Both the position numbers and the translations under genes were made by a program. Of a stretch of DNA of 26,232 bases, positions 1 through 7,094 are shown one piece after another. The notes beneath the pieces are model-generated. The model saw nothing but the letters and a program-made list of their open reading frames with translations. It was not told the DNA's origin and ran no database searches. Source of the stretch: a virus; the IMG/VR virus record IMGVR_UViG_3300006793_000238, positions 1 through 26,232 of that record. The stretch is one strand, 5' to 3'. Every line of letters begins with the position of its first letter. The first letter of the stretch is position 1.

Positions 1-228
1 ACCACCCTGCTCTTTGAAAGCATTACGCTCATCAGTAGCAGTCAACTCTACAGTCTCTTTCAGACTGGACATGTCACCCAAGGCAACAAGATCAAGGATA
101 GTGTCAGTGTCATTGTAATGCTCGTTAAGCACTTCACCGACACCCCAAAGACCACCATCCCAGTGACAGTATGCAGACGCAAAGTTTTTCCAATCGGAGG
201 TGATCATAATGTTAGAGCGAGTAGCCAT
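1..228 (-). CDS. MATRS-type small phage protein (3' end outside window)
   Basis: An open frame of 76 codons runs from ATG at 228 off the left edge without a stop. The protein starts MATRSNIMI and carries YCHWDGG around residues 20-26, followed by a region like GVGEVLNEHY. This pattern (MATRS start, then a YCHWDG box) is common in small conserved proteins of tailed phages whose function is unknown. The start is supported by an AAGGAA ribosome binding site eight bases upstream and by a promoter 36 bases further up. It is the first gene of its own transcription unit. The function is not known. Confidence 0.8.
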   Translation of the reverse strand, partial: MATRSNIMITSDWKNFASAYCHWDGGLWGVGEVLNEHYNDTDTILDLVALGDMSSLKETVELTATDERNAFKEQGG

Positions 229-263
229 TTGGCAATTCCTTTCTTTTCTCAACTTACATACTT

Positions 264-291
264 AATATAAACATTCTGGCGAAAAATACAA
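264..291 (-). promoter_or_regulatory. sigma70-like promoter P1 (module type)
   Basis: On the minus strand, TTGTAT (291-286) and TATATT (269-264) are 16 bp apart. The stretch after the -10, TATATTAAGTATGTAAG, and the following GTTGAGAAAAGAAAG are almost identical to the promoter at 641-669. It directly follows the terminator of the upstream gene and drives the gene starting at 228. The -35 is weaker than in the sister promoters. Confidence 0.65.
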
Positions 292-328
292 CCCCCAAAA
301 TGAATTTTTTTCATATTATTTTGGGGGT
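281..328 (-). terminator. intrinsic terminator after the 88-aa gene
   Basis: On the minus strand an 11-bp stem (ACCCCCAAAAT paired with ATTTTGGGGGT, forward 318-328 and 291-301) closes an AT-rich loop and is followed by TGTATTTTT. It ends the gene at 341-607. The downstream T tract overlaps the -35 region of P1, so stop and restart of transcription share the same bases. Confidence 0.75.
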
Positions 329-340
329 GTTGCATTTATG

Positions 341-607
341 TTACGCTACACGCAGCAGAGTTGGTGATACCCGCCAACGAACAAGGGGAGCAGTCCGAAC
401 ACTAATGGACTTGCGGTTGATTTTCTCAATCTCACCACGCTCAACAACACCTTTCTTGGTTTTAAACTCAACCATTTGACCTACGGTAAACTTACTACCA
501 AGTTGCTCTTGAACAACACGACGGCGTGCATTGATTTCTTTAATCATTGCGTTAAGAGTGTCGTTATCAGCATTATGGATAGCTTTGAGAGTCGTTGCGT
601 TAATCAT
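341..607 (-). CDS. small conserved phage protein, SH3-like C-terminal half
   Basis: An 88-aa protein. The first 35 residues look helical and basic (INARRRVV); the rest reads as short beta strands (VGQMVEFKTKK, GEIEKINRKSISVRT, WRVSPTLL), the layout of an SH3/Tudor-like barrel. Similar proteins ending in a WRVSP-type motif occur in marine T4-like phages as hypotheticals. It has its own promoter (641-669) and terminator (281-328), so it is a monocistronic unit. The start is supported by an AAAGA-type purine stretch upstream. The function is unknown; nucleic-acid binding is only a guess from the fold. Confidence 0.7.
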   Translation of the reverse strand: MINATTLKAIHNADNDTLNAMIKEINARRRVVQEQLGSKFTVGQMVEFKTKKGVVERGEIEKINRKSISVRTAPLVRWRVSPTLLRVA

Positions 608-640
608 ATCAATCTCTTTCTTTTCTCAACTTACATAATT

Positions 641-669
641 AATATAATAAAAAAGGAGGGCAATGTCAA
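641..669 (-). promoter_or_regulatory. sigma70-like promoter P2 with its -35 box in a terminator loop
   Basis: Minus-strand TTGACA (669-664), a 17-bp spacer and TATATT (646-641), followed by the shared AATTATGTAAG leader. The whole -35 hexamer lies in the 9-nt loop of the terminator at 651-679. It drives the gene starting at 607. Confidence 0.8.
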
Positions 670-679
670 CCCTCCTTTT
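651..679 (-). terminator. intrinsic terminator of the AT-hook gene
   Basis: A perfect 10-bp stem (AAAAGGAGGG / CCCTCCTTTT on the minus strand) with a 9-nt loop TTGACATTG runs into a T run. This is a classic Rho-independent terminator for the gene at 713-1024. Its loop is also the -35 box of P2. Confidence 0.85.
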
Positions 680-683
680 CATA

Positions 684-703
684 TTTTTTTCAACTATCGT
701 TTC
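684..703. repeat. 20-nt repeat, copy 1
   Basis: TTTTTTTCAACTATCGTTTC is identical at 684-703 and 19384-19403. With the following bases the match is 27 of 29. Both copies lie just after a stop codon and just before a promoter of the same family, about 18.7 kb apart. Confidence 0.85.
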
Positions 704-712
704 GGATTTTAT

Positions 713-1024
713 CTAAACAGGCCATCCCATACCATCAAACTTTCGACCATCAGTTAGAGTACGAATGTTCTTTTTATCTACAGATTGAACGATATTGTTA
801 CCCTGTAGAGAGATAACTCCATCAGGTTCAATTACTCGTAAGATATCATTAAAGCTGCCATACATGCGAGAGGTGTATTCACCTTTCTTGGCATTCCAGT
901 TTGACCGAATAGGTTTATCATCAACTTCTACAATTCGTGAGAAATTGTTATCTACTTCTACTTCAGGGATTTGTGATACATTTTTGGGTTTGTTCTTAGA
1001 ACCCTTGGGGCGGCCTCGTTGCAT
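713..1024 (-). CDS. small protein with N-terminal AT-hook
   Basis: A 103-aa protein beginning MQRGRPKGSKNKPK. RGRPKG is the core of an AT-hook, which inserts into the minor groove of AT-rich DNA. The rest has no recognised domain but is rich in beta-type segments, ending in FDGMGWPV. A good ribosome binding site (AAAAGGAGA) lies upstream of the ATG. The gene ends at the strong terminator at 651-679. A DNA-binding or host-takeover role is possible but is inference. Confidence 0.7.
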   Translation of the reverse strand: MQRGRPKGSKNKPKNVSQIPEVEVDNNFSRIVEVDDKPIRSNWNAKKGEYTSRMYGSFNDILRVIEPDGVISLQGNNIVQSVDKKNIRTLTDGRKFDGMGWPV

Positions 1025-1045
1025 AACAGTCTCCTTTTAAAAACA

Positions 1046-1079
1046 ATTATAGACTACCACACTATTTCAATCTTGTCAA
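1046..1079 (-). promoter_or_regulatory. possible weak or altered promoter
   Basis: TTGACA (1079-1074) and TATAAT (1051-1046) face the gene at 1024, but the spacer is 22 bp instead of 17. The flanks (TTGACAAG and TAGTCTATAAT) match those of the perfect promoter at 24998-25026, as if about 5 bp had been inserted. The TGA stop of the radical SAM gene lies inside TTGACA. Activity is doubtful. Confidence 0.35.
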
Positions 1080-2701
1080 GCCACTGAAAATGAAAGAGTT
1101 GAACTTTCATCATGTTTAACACATCCCTTAGACCATGCTTTGATACCGGCTGGTTCTTTATATTTTTGTTTAACTTTTTTATTAAGTCTCTCTATGCGAG
1201 TTTTTCCACCTTCTTGATAATCAGACCATTGTAAAGACTTGTACTCTTTCATGAGTTTATCGTATTTCTTTTGATCTTTTAGAGATGCTTTAATTTCTCC
1301 CCACCTTTCATCTGGAAAAAATGATAGAAGAGCAAAGATTTTGAGATAATCAAAAACTTCGTCATGCTGGATATATGGCTTGGGCATATTCAACACCCAC
1401 TCTGTTAGAATTCCACCTTTGGAAACATAATTCGGATCGATAAATCCAGCATCTACAGCCATACGTCTAAGCTCAATACCCCGATAGGGAACAAATGTCG
1501 AAACCGTTAATGCATCCCATCCACGACATTCCCGAGCAAATCTCGCTGTTTCCTCTACCATTTCTGGTGTTTCATAGGGCATTCCTAATATAACATTTAA
1601 GTTGTATGGAATATCTGAATTATTGATATACTCCATATGCTTTAAGTAAGTTTCATTGGTTACAGAACGGCTTAGGACTTCTCTGCGATACTGCTCATTG
1701 CCAGATTCTAATCCAAATGCCATGCGATATATACCTGCCTCTCGTAACATATCTAAAACATCAGGAGTACAGTTTTCAATACGGGTATTCATCCAGAATG
1801 GAATTTTGTATTTTGACCAGACTCTAGAAAACTCTTCAATCTCTTTTTTGGGTCTAGCTAAAAATGAGTCATCCATCATCATAATCATTTGAGGATTATG
1901 CTTTTCAATAATTCCAACAATTTCTTTTTCAATAACATCTGCACTCTTACGACGCATGAAATTACCTTGATTGTTTTCTTTGGAGAATGCCCGTTGTGAA
2001 GGTGAGTTGCAGTATGTACAATTGTATGGACACCCTCTGTAAGTCTCCATTGGTACAACTCTTTGGAATACTTTACCACCCATAGGTCTTGCCCATCGAG
2101 AATCATCAAACAAAGAAAAATCAGGTTCTACTGATGCAATGTTACAAAGTTCTTGTTCTACATTTGCATGTGAATGATCTTTGTATCTATAGGTGGTTCC
2201 TTTAATATTCTCTAAAGACTCATTGTTTTTCCAAGCATGGATAGCATCTCTTACAACATATTCACCCTCATGGTGACAAACCTGATTAATAACGTCATGT
2301 TGTAGCAGCACTTCTTTTGCGTCTCTAGCAAAGACACCACCAACAATATTTGGAATATTTTTATCTCTGATAGATTCTAGCAGTTCAATACCAAGTTTGT
2401 AAGTATCTTCTGCTACAGACATCAAAATTAAATCAGGATTATATTCTTTGACTTTAAATTGAAAATCACTTATCAGATTGTTAGGGTCACGAATTTCAAA
2501 AAACTCTTCTACATCAGATGTTTTATTTGCACCAATATTAGTCATAGTAACGTGTCTGTTTTTAAATTGGTCAGAATGATATGTTGTTTCAAAAATATCT
2601 ACTTCAACATCTTCTTCTTTACAGATAGCAGTGAACAACCCCACACTAAGTGCAGGGCTGAACATCATAGGCAGATTAGGGTAAAGGATTAGAATTTTCA
2701 T
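1076..2701 (-). CDS. B12-binding-domain radical SAM protein
   Basis: A 541-aa enzyme. The N-terminal part (about 1-165) is a cobalamin-binding-type Rossmann domain with PDLILMSV and GGVFARDAKEVLL...EGEY, typical of the B12-radical SAM family. The radical SAM core follows, with the cluster motif C224-PYN-C228-TY-C231, then MMDDSF and LGMPYET-type strands. Such enzymes do radical methylations, cyclisations or rearrangements. I see no classical DxHxxG cobalamin ligand, which is common in this family. It is the last gene of the glycan island and overlaps the previous gene by ATGA. The substrate is unknown; a lipid, sugar or peptide is possible. Confidence 0.9.
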   Translation of the reverse strand: MKILILYPNLPMMFSPALSVGLFTAICKEEDVEVDIFETTYHSDQFKNRHVTMTNIGANKTSDVEEFFEIRDPNNLISDFQFKVKEYNPDLILMSVAEDTYKLGIELLESIRDKNIPNIVGGVFARDAKEVLLQHDVINQVCHHEGEYVVRDAIHAWKNNESLENIKGTTYRYKDHSHANVEQELCNIASVEPDFSLFDDSRWARPMGGKVFQRVVPMETYRGCPYNCTYCNSPSQRAFSKENNQGNFMRRKSADVIEKEIVGIIEKHNPQMIMMMDDSFLARPKKEIEEFSRVWSKYKIPFWMNTRIENCTPDVLDMLREAGIYRMAFGLESGNEQYRREVLSRSVTNETYLKHMEYINNSDIPYNLNVILGMPYETPEMVEETARFARECRGWDALTVSTFVPYRGIELRRMAVDAGFIDPNYVSKGGILTEWVLNMPKPYIQHDEVFDYLKIFALLSFFPDERWGEIKASLKDQKKYDKLMKEYKSLQWSDYQEGGKTRIERLNKKVKQKYKEPAGIKAWSKGCVKHDESSTLSFSVA

Positions 2702-3294
2702 TTATGTACTCTAATTTCTAAGTTCTCTGGTTTCTTAAATGGTAAGTTGTCATGTTTATGGTGAATCACAAATTGTGTATCACTAAACTCTTTAAAAATA
2801 CCTTGAAAGATTGGACGCCATGTTCTGGTCAGTCTTTCGGTATTAGCTGCACCCCGGTCAGATGGGAGATAGAAATCGGTTTTTGATAGAATATTAAAAT
2901 CCATAATAGAATCAAAACCATAGAGATGAATTTCCTCACCTTTTAATTTGTTAGCAGCATAGTGTGTCGCAAAGTGACCACAGTTAAAATCAGTATAGTT
3001 CTTTGCATATTTAGGCAAAACAGTATAGAATTCTTTTACTTGTGGAGAATATTTCATATAGAAAGTTTGTCGCATCTCCATCCATTTTTGGGGTCTAACA
3101 CCTAGAACCCAAGGATAGGGATTAGTTACACTGCCTTCTGTAATTGCCTTCATCATCTTGAAGTCAACCATACAAGAAACAAAAATATTTGAAATATCAA
3201 ATGGTGGTAGGTTACAGGCAATCTTCAAGCCTTTTGCTGGCTGATACAGATGTGCGTTGTCACCATTACCAATAATATGAATTACTTTAGCCAT
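2698..3294 (-). CDS. DUF115/MptE-like Rossmann protein
   Basis: A 198-aa protein starting with a nucleotide-binding-like strand and turn, VIHIIGNGDNA (residues 4-14), followed by CNLPP and SCMVDFKMM, and later IHLYGFDSIMDF. The order 'G-G-S/N loop, N-x-P, D after a strand' resembles DUF115/MptE-like and sialyltransferase-like folds that accompany surface-sugar genes. No catalytic residues can be named with certainty. It abuts the glycosyltransferase upstream and overlaps the radical SAM gene downstream, so it belongs to the same operon. A sugar-transfer role is inferred from context. Confidence 0.55.
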   Translation of the reverse strand: MAKVIHIIGNGDNAHLYQPAKGLKIACNLPPFDISNIFVSCMVDFKMMKAITEGSVTNPYPWVLGVRPQKWMEMRQTFYMKYSPQVKEFYTVLPKYAKNYTDFNCGHFATHYAANKLKGEEIHLYGFDSIMDFNILSKTDFYLPSDRGAANTERLTRTWRPIFQGIFKEFSDTQFVIHHKHDNLPFKKPENLEIRVHK

Positions 3295-3981
3295 TTATTT
3301 CCAAGCATCCTTTACCCACTGTTGCGGTTTGTAAGTTCCAAATCCAGTATCTACAGTTTCGTTAATAGCCTGTACAATACTAGGTCTACCATGAAAACAG
3401 ACAATAGATGTTTTGTCTGATGGTTTTTCAGGGTACACATGATACTTATAGGACTTCAATTTACCGGGGTATTTTTGTTGAACAAAGTCTCTAGACAGAG
3501 GCGGGATATAGTCATTTAAGTATTCACCATCACCCCGGAACTGTCTCATGTTCCAAGGATTAGAATTAAATTGCTTCCAAGCATTATTATGAAAGTTATA
3601 ATCCCATGCCATTACAGCAGACTGCATTCTTCCTCTCAGAAACTTTTGGTGTGGGTTACTTGCGCCAAGGTCTTCAATACCCATAAACAAACCATCATAC
3701 TTCAGTAGCCAGTCAATATTACCAACAATCAGAGTATCAAGGTCAAGGTATACCATACGAGTGCCTAGACGGTTATCTGTGTTAAACAGTTGCAGTTTAT
3801 TCCACCAACCCTCATATCCCGGAAGCAAAGGAACAGTCTTGATACCTTCCATCTTTTTTCTGTCAGTCAAGCAGACAAATTTATGCTCTACAGTTGTGTT
3901 GCGTTCAACCATAGACTTGAGGTTATAGACATACTCATCACTAAACTTATCACCCCAAAATACACATGCTACTGTAACCAT
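3295..3981 (-). CDS. GT-A glycosyltransferase (GT8-like)
   Basis: A 228-aa protein from the chosen start. It opens with a beta strand (VTVACVFWG) and carries a DxD metal site, YLDLDTL (D80, D82), that binds a nucleotide-sugar with Mn2+. GYEGWWNKLQLF and GNIDWLL around it match GT8-type or capsular-polysaccharide transferases. I chose the ATG at 3981 because AAGGA stands 8 nt upstream and the previous stop ends one base before; a longer frame would start at 4020 inside the previous gene. It works with the neighbouring sugar genes. The donor sugar is unknown. Confidence 0.82.
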   Translation of the reverse strand: MVTVACVFWGDKFSDEYVYNLKSMVERNTTVEHKFVCLTDRKKMEGIKTVPLLPGYEGWWNKLQLFNTDNRLGTRMVYLDLDTLIVGNIDWLLKYDGLFMGIEDLGASNPHQKFLRGRMQSAVMAWDYNFHNNAWKQFNSNPWNMRQFRGDGEYLNDYIPPLSRDFVQQKYPGKLKSYKYHVYPEKPSDKTSIVCFHGRPSIVQAINETVDTGFGTYKPQQWVKDAWK

Positions 3982-3982
3982 C

Positions 3983-4837
3983 TTATAATCCTTTAGATAC
4001 TTGTTCCCATGCATAACCATTCCGTAGTTCTTCTACTGTAAACTCGGAATGAATATAATCCAAGAACCACTCTTCTCTGTCAGGTCGATTAGGATTTTCA
4101 ATATTACTAAAATCTTTGATAGGGTTAGATACAGGATATGCTACACTTCTAGGTCCAGTATAGGCAGGAATACCTTCTGTGATAGCACGAATACCCGGAC
4201 TGCTAGACCAGTTAACAACAGCCCATACATTATCAAAACTCAAATCAAATTCATCAAAAGCATTTACTTTCTTAGGTTGCTGTAACTCATCCACCAAACC
4301 ATAGAACTTATGATAGCTAATTGGAGCTCTAGGGTGTGGACGTAACGCAATAGGTCTGTCTGTATGTTCCCGAATACGTTCTACAGTTCTCATGATCCAG
4401 TTATCAGGATTTAACAGACCTTCCCATTGCTGACTCTTGCCATGCTGACAAGCAATCAAAATCCAGTCACCTGCATTGTTCCAAGGCTTCAGTTCTAGCT
4501 CCAGCTTTTCTGCTCTGGACATGTCTTTATCAATGTGTTGAAGGTATGGATAGTTTTTTTTGTTTACACCATTAAGACCAAGCTTCCATGTCTTGCCACG
4601 TTTAATGCTACCTACTTCCAGAACAAAGACAGGTTTGTCCTGTGCCTGAAACTTTTCAAACACTTCTTTGTTAGGCTTCATGCGACCATTCCAAAGAACA
4701 GACCAGATAACAGCAGCATCCGCATTCATATCATTTTCTACTACTGTATGACCATGAAACTCTAAACCGCTTTTAAGAGCATCGAAAATCTTTGGACTAT
4801 TCAAAGCACCATATTCTGTAAATAAACTAAATCGCAT
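3983..4837 (-). CDS. KpsC/S-like GT-B glycosyltransferase, paralog A
   Basis: A 284-aa protein. The N-terminal half has a Rossmann-like start (MRFSLFTEYGAL) and AAVIWSVLW; the C-terminal half has WILIACQHG, RPIALRPHPR, WAVVNWSSSPGIRAITEGIPAYTG and IENPNRPDREEWF. The HP-R and SSSPG-(x)n-EGIP boxes resemble the capsule transferases of the KpsC/KpsS type. The second half aligns well with the gene at 5503-6489 (same order of boxes, same ENPN...DREE and WE-x-V ending), so the two are paralogs separated by one gene. The acceptor and donor are unknown. Confidence 0.7.
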   Translation of the reverse strand: MRFSLFTEYGALNSPKIFDALKSGLEFHGHTVVENDMNADAAVIWSVLWNGRMKPNKEVFEKFQAQDKPVFVLEVGSIKRGKTWKLGLNGVNKKNYPYLQHIDKDMSRAEKLELELKPWNNAGDWILIACQHGKSQQWEGLLNPDNWIMRTVERIREHTDRPIALRPHPRAPISYHKFYGLVDELQQPKKVNAFDEFDLSFDNVWAVVNWSSSPGIRAITEGIPAYTGPRSVAYPVSNPIKDFSNIENPNRPDREEWFLDYIHSEFTVEELRNGYAWEQVSKGL

Positions 4838-5510
4838 CCTTCATACCTACCTTTGACATTTCAAAATAATCTCTCCACCAGTCTTCAGCATAATCTGTTT
4901 TATTGTATGCCTCAAACCAAGGACCACCTTCAGTGTAATGTACATTATTTACATCTTCTTTATAATCATACTCAGCAGCAAGCCAGTTCCATTCCAGAGG
5001 CAGTCCACCAATCTTTGTCTCATCATCCAGCCATTTGAACTGGTGTAGTTCTAGACCAGATGCAGAGTTAACATAGTCAGGTGTAAGTCTGGTACACTCT
5101 GCACAGTTCATCAGCATAAAACTAGACCAGTTCTTTTTAGGATACACTGTTTGTGTTTGATTTAAAAACTTTCTATCAGACTTAGGATGGTAATCATGCT
5201 GACAAACTTGTACTGCATATCTATCATCACGCATGCGCCATAGTTCAGCAATGTCTGCTTTCATCAACATGTCACAGTCCATGAACAATGCCCATCCTTG
5301 ATAGTTCATCAAATGAGGCACAATAAACCGACTAAAAGAAAACTCTGTAGAGGAAAGACTATTACGTTTCCTAGAAAAATCATCTTTAATATTTTTAAGG
5401 TAGATAGGTGTAATTGCTACAGGTTGTGTACTGTGCTTTAGAATAGAATATGATAGTGTGCTAAATGCTGCTTTTTCTTTACTGTCATATCCAATGAATA
5501 CATTAATCAT
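4827..5510 (-). CDS. GT-A glycosyltransferase (GT8-like)
   Basis: A 227-aa protein beginning INVFIGYDSKEKAAFSTLSY, typical of small GT8-like transferases in marine phages. The DxD site is FMDCDMLM (D78, D80). A C-terminal NVHYTEGGPWF gives the His often used for metal binding. It overlaps both neighbours by 8-11 nt, which points to coupled translation between the two paralogous GT-B genes. It probably adds one sugar during assembly of the same product; the sugar is not known. Confidence 0.82.
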   Translation of the reverse strand: MINVFIGYDSKEKAAFSTLSYSILKHSTQPVAITPIYLKNIKDDFSRKRNSLSSTEFSFSRFIVPHLMNYQGWALFMDCDMLMKADIAELWRMRDDRYAVQVCQHDYHPKSDRKFLNQTQTVYPKKNWSSFMLMNCAECTRLTPDYVNSASGLELHQFKWLDDETKIGGLPLEWNWLAAEYDYKEDVNNVHYTEGGPWFEAYNKTDYAEDWWRDYFEMSKVGMKDAI

Positions 5511-6489
5511 TGCCGTAGCCTCTTATGTTTCTTAGTTCTCTCCAAAGGTCACCACGCATAACCTCTTCCATGCTCCAATGTGAACCTGCATAGTAACGTA
5601 AAAATTCTTCTCTGTCAACTTCTAAATTTGGATTTTCAATGTCTTTTAACTCACCAGCAGACCACGGTTTTATATATGCTGCCTCATGTGTTGCAAATGT
5701 TGGAATACCCTGCATCATAGTCACTGCCCCAGCAGTGCTAGTAAGAACAACTGCTGCCCATGCATTCTTAATCTGCTGTGCAGACCAATCTGCTAAGTTT
5801 TTAGTTTCTTTATGATAATATACAAAGTCTGAAATATTCAGTGATAGCCAATTTAATGTGCTGTCAATACTATTCTTGTTTGGATGTCTACCCGGATGGT
5901 CTTTTACCTTAATAGGTCTGTCAGTATACTTTCTAATTTCAATACAAGTATCCACTAACCATTTGTAAACATCAATCCCTTGGTGTGACCATCCACCACC
6001 ACCTCTGTTAAGATAGATCAGGATATGTTTCCCATCTGTCTTCCAATCATGGATTTTGACATTAGTATTCTCTTGAATATATTTTACTTTGTTGTCTAAA
6101 TCAGGAGAACTAACAAAGAAGCTTTCATGGGGATGGATAGAGTACATTGGAAACCGATAGAAGTTCATATCAGATTCCATCTGCTTCAATACATTTCCCT
6201 CAAAGAAAAACATATTTTCTTGTTTGCCACCTCTTTGCAGAAAGGAATTGAATGCTCTGTCTCTGCCAACATTACCAGCAGTAGGCCAGCCCCATATCAT
6301 AGCAAAGTCTTTATCAGGGTCTAACTGACCATCTTCATTACCTCTAGTGATAATATGCTTGTCACCACATGCAGACACACCTTGCATCCATTCACTCATC
6401 AACTGTCTTTTATTAGCAGATGATGCAGTTACATGGTAAGCATTTAGTGTTAACTTTTTTTCTGGTGGATTAATCAGCTTCAATGGCAT
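5503..6489 (-). CDS. KpsC/S-like GT-B glycosyltransferase, paralog B
   Basis: A 328-aa protein. Boxes in the C-terminal half are HILIYLNRGGGGWSHQG, RPIKVKDHPGRHP, WAAVVLTSTAGAVTMMQGIP, IENPNLEVDREEF and EEVMRGDLWREL. These match, in the same order, those in the 284-aa protein at 3983-4837. Here the central loop is longer and glycine-rich. The fold suggested is GT-B of the capsule transferase type. It overlaps the methyltransferase upstream by 20 nt. Two diverged copies in one operon suggest two successive, similar sugar additions; this is inference. Confidence 0.7.
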   Translation of the reverse strand: MPLKLINPPEKKLTLNAYHVTASSANKRQLMSEWMQGVSACGDKHIITRGNEDGQLDPDKDFAMIWGWPTAGNVGRDRAFNSFLQRGGKQENMFFFEGNVLKQMESDMNFYRFPMYSIHPHESFFVSSPDLDNKVKYIQENTNVKIHDWKTDGKHILIYLNRGGGGWSHQGIDVYKWLVDTCIEIRKYTDRPIKVKDHPGRHPNKNSIDSTLNWLSLNISDFVYYHKETKNLADWSAQQIKNAWAAVVLTSTAGAVTMMQGIPTFATHEAAYIKPWSAGELKDIENPNLEVDREEFLRYYAGSHWSMEEVMRGDLWRELRNIRGYGND

Positions 6490-7093
6490 TTTTAAATTGC
6501 TTTACTGTTTTCAAATTGAGCCATTCTTTTCGATTGATATCGAAGTTTAACCATGACATATTTGATTCAGGAACAAACAAAGGTTCTTGTGAACCCTTTT
6601 TAATATAACCAATACCATAATCTATATCCACAGTCATCATGGTTAGGTTAGGATTTGAACGGTGCTTAACAAATGCTTTCCATGTTGTACCATTCCAAGT
6701 ACCATTACCAGTATACTCTTCTAGTGGCCTTTGGTGCCACTCTTCAGCAGGGTTGCAGTCATGTAGAACAATACATCCACCTTCATTTAAAGAATTCAAA
6801 GCATTCACAATATCCTTATCTACCTGTTCATAGACATGCAGCCCATCAATAAAGATAATATCAAAACCTGTGCCATGCTCTGCCCATGTCCAAAAAAATT
6901 CATCAGAAGTTACTTCAAATGCTGTTGTGTTTTTGCCTCTTGGTGTTGTGGCAAACTTTGGGTCTACTGCAACTTTAGTATCTACATTAATCTTGTTAAA
7001 ACAACCACTAGGCTTTCTAACCCCAATCTCAAGGTACGACTTGTAATTGTTTTGCTCAATCAAGTAATTGATAACATCATAACGGTACTTCAT
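6470..7093 (-). CDS. class I SAM-dependent methyltransferase
   Basis: A 207-aa protein with the SAM-binding strand YLEIGV (residues 20-25), an acidic second strand (VAVDPKF), and FDIIFIDGLHVYEQVDKDI followed by GGCIVLHD, the layout of the Methyltransf_24 group. Such enzymes often methylate sugars or small molecules in surface-polysaccharide clusters. It sits between the RmlB-like dehydratase (one base apart) and a glycosyltransferase (20-nt overlap), so sugar O-methylation is likely by context, but the acceptor is not shown. Confidence 0.82.
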   Translation of the reverse strand: MKYRYDVINYLIEQNNYKSYLEIGVRKPSGCFNKINVDTKVAVDPKFATTPRGKNTTAFEVTSDEFFWTWAEHGTGFDIIFIDGLHVYEQVDKDIVNALNSLNEGGCIVLHDCNPAEEWHQRPLEEYTGNGTWNGTTWKAFVKHRSNPNLTMMTVDIDYGIGYIKKGSQEPLFVPESNMSWLNFDINRKEWLNLKTVKQFKNAIEAD

Positions 7094-7094
7094 A

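Noticed and set aside
1885-2109. A minus-strand frame of 74 codons inside the B12-radical SAM gene
   Set aside because: It is in another frame of a gene with clear motifs and lacks its own start signals.
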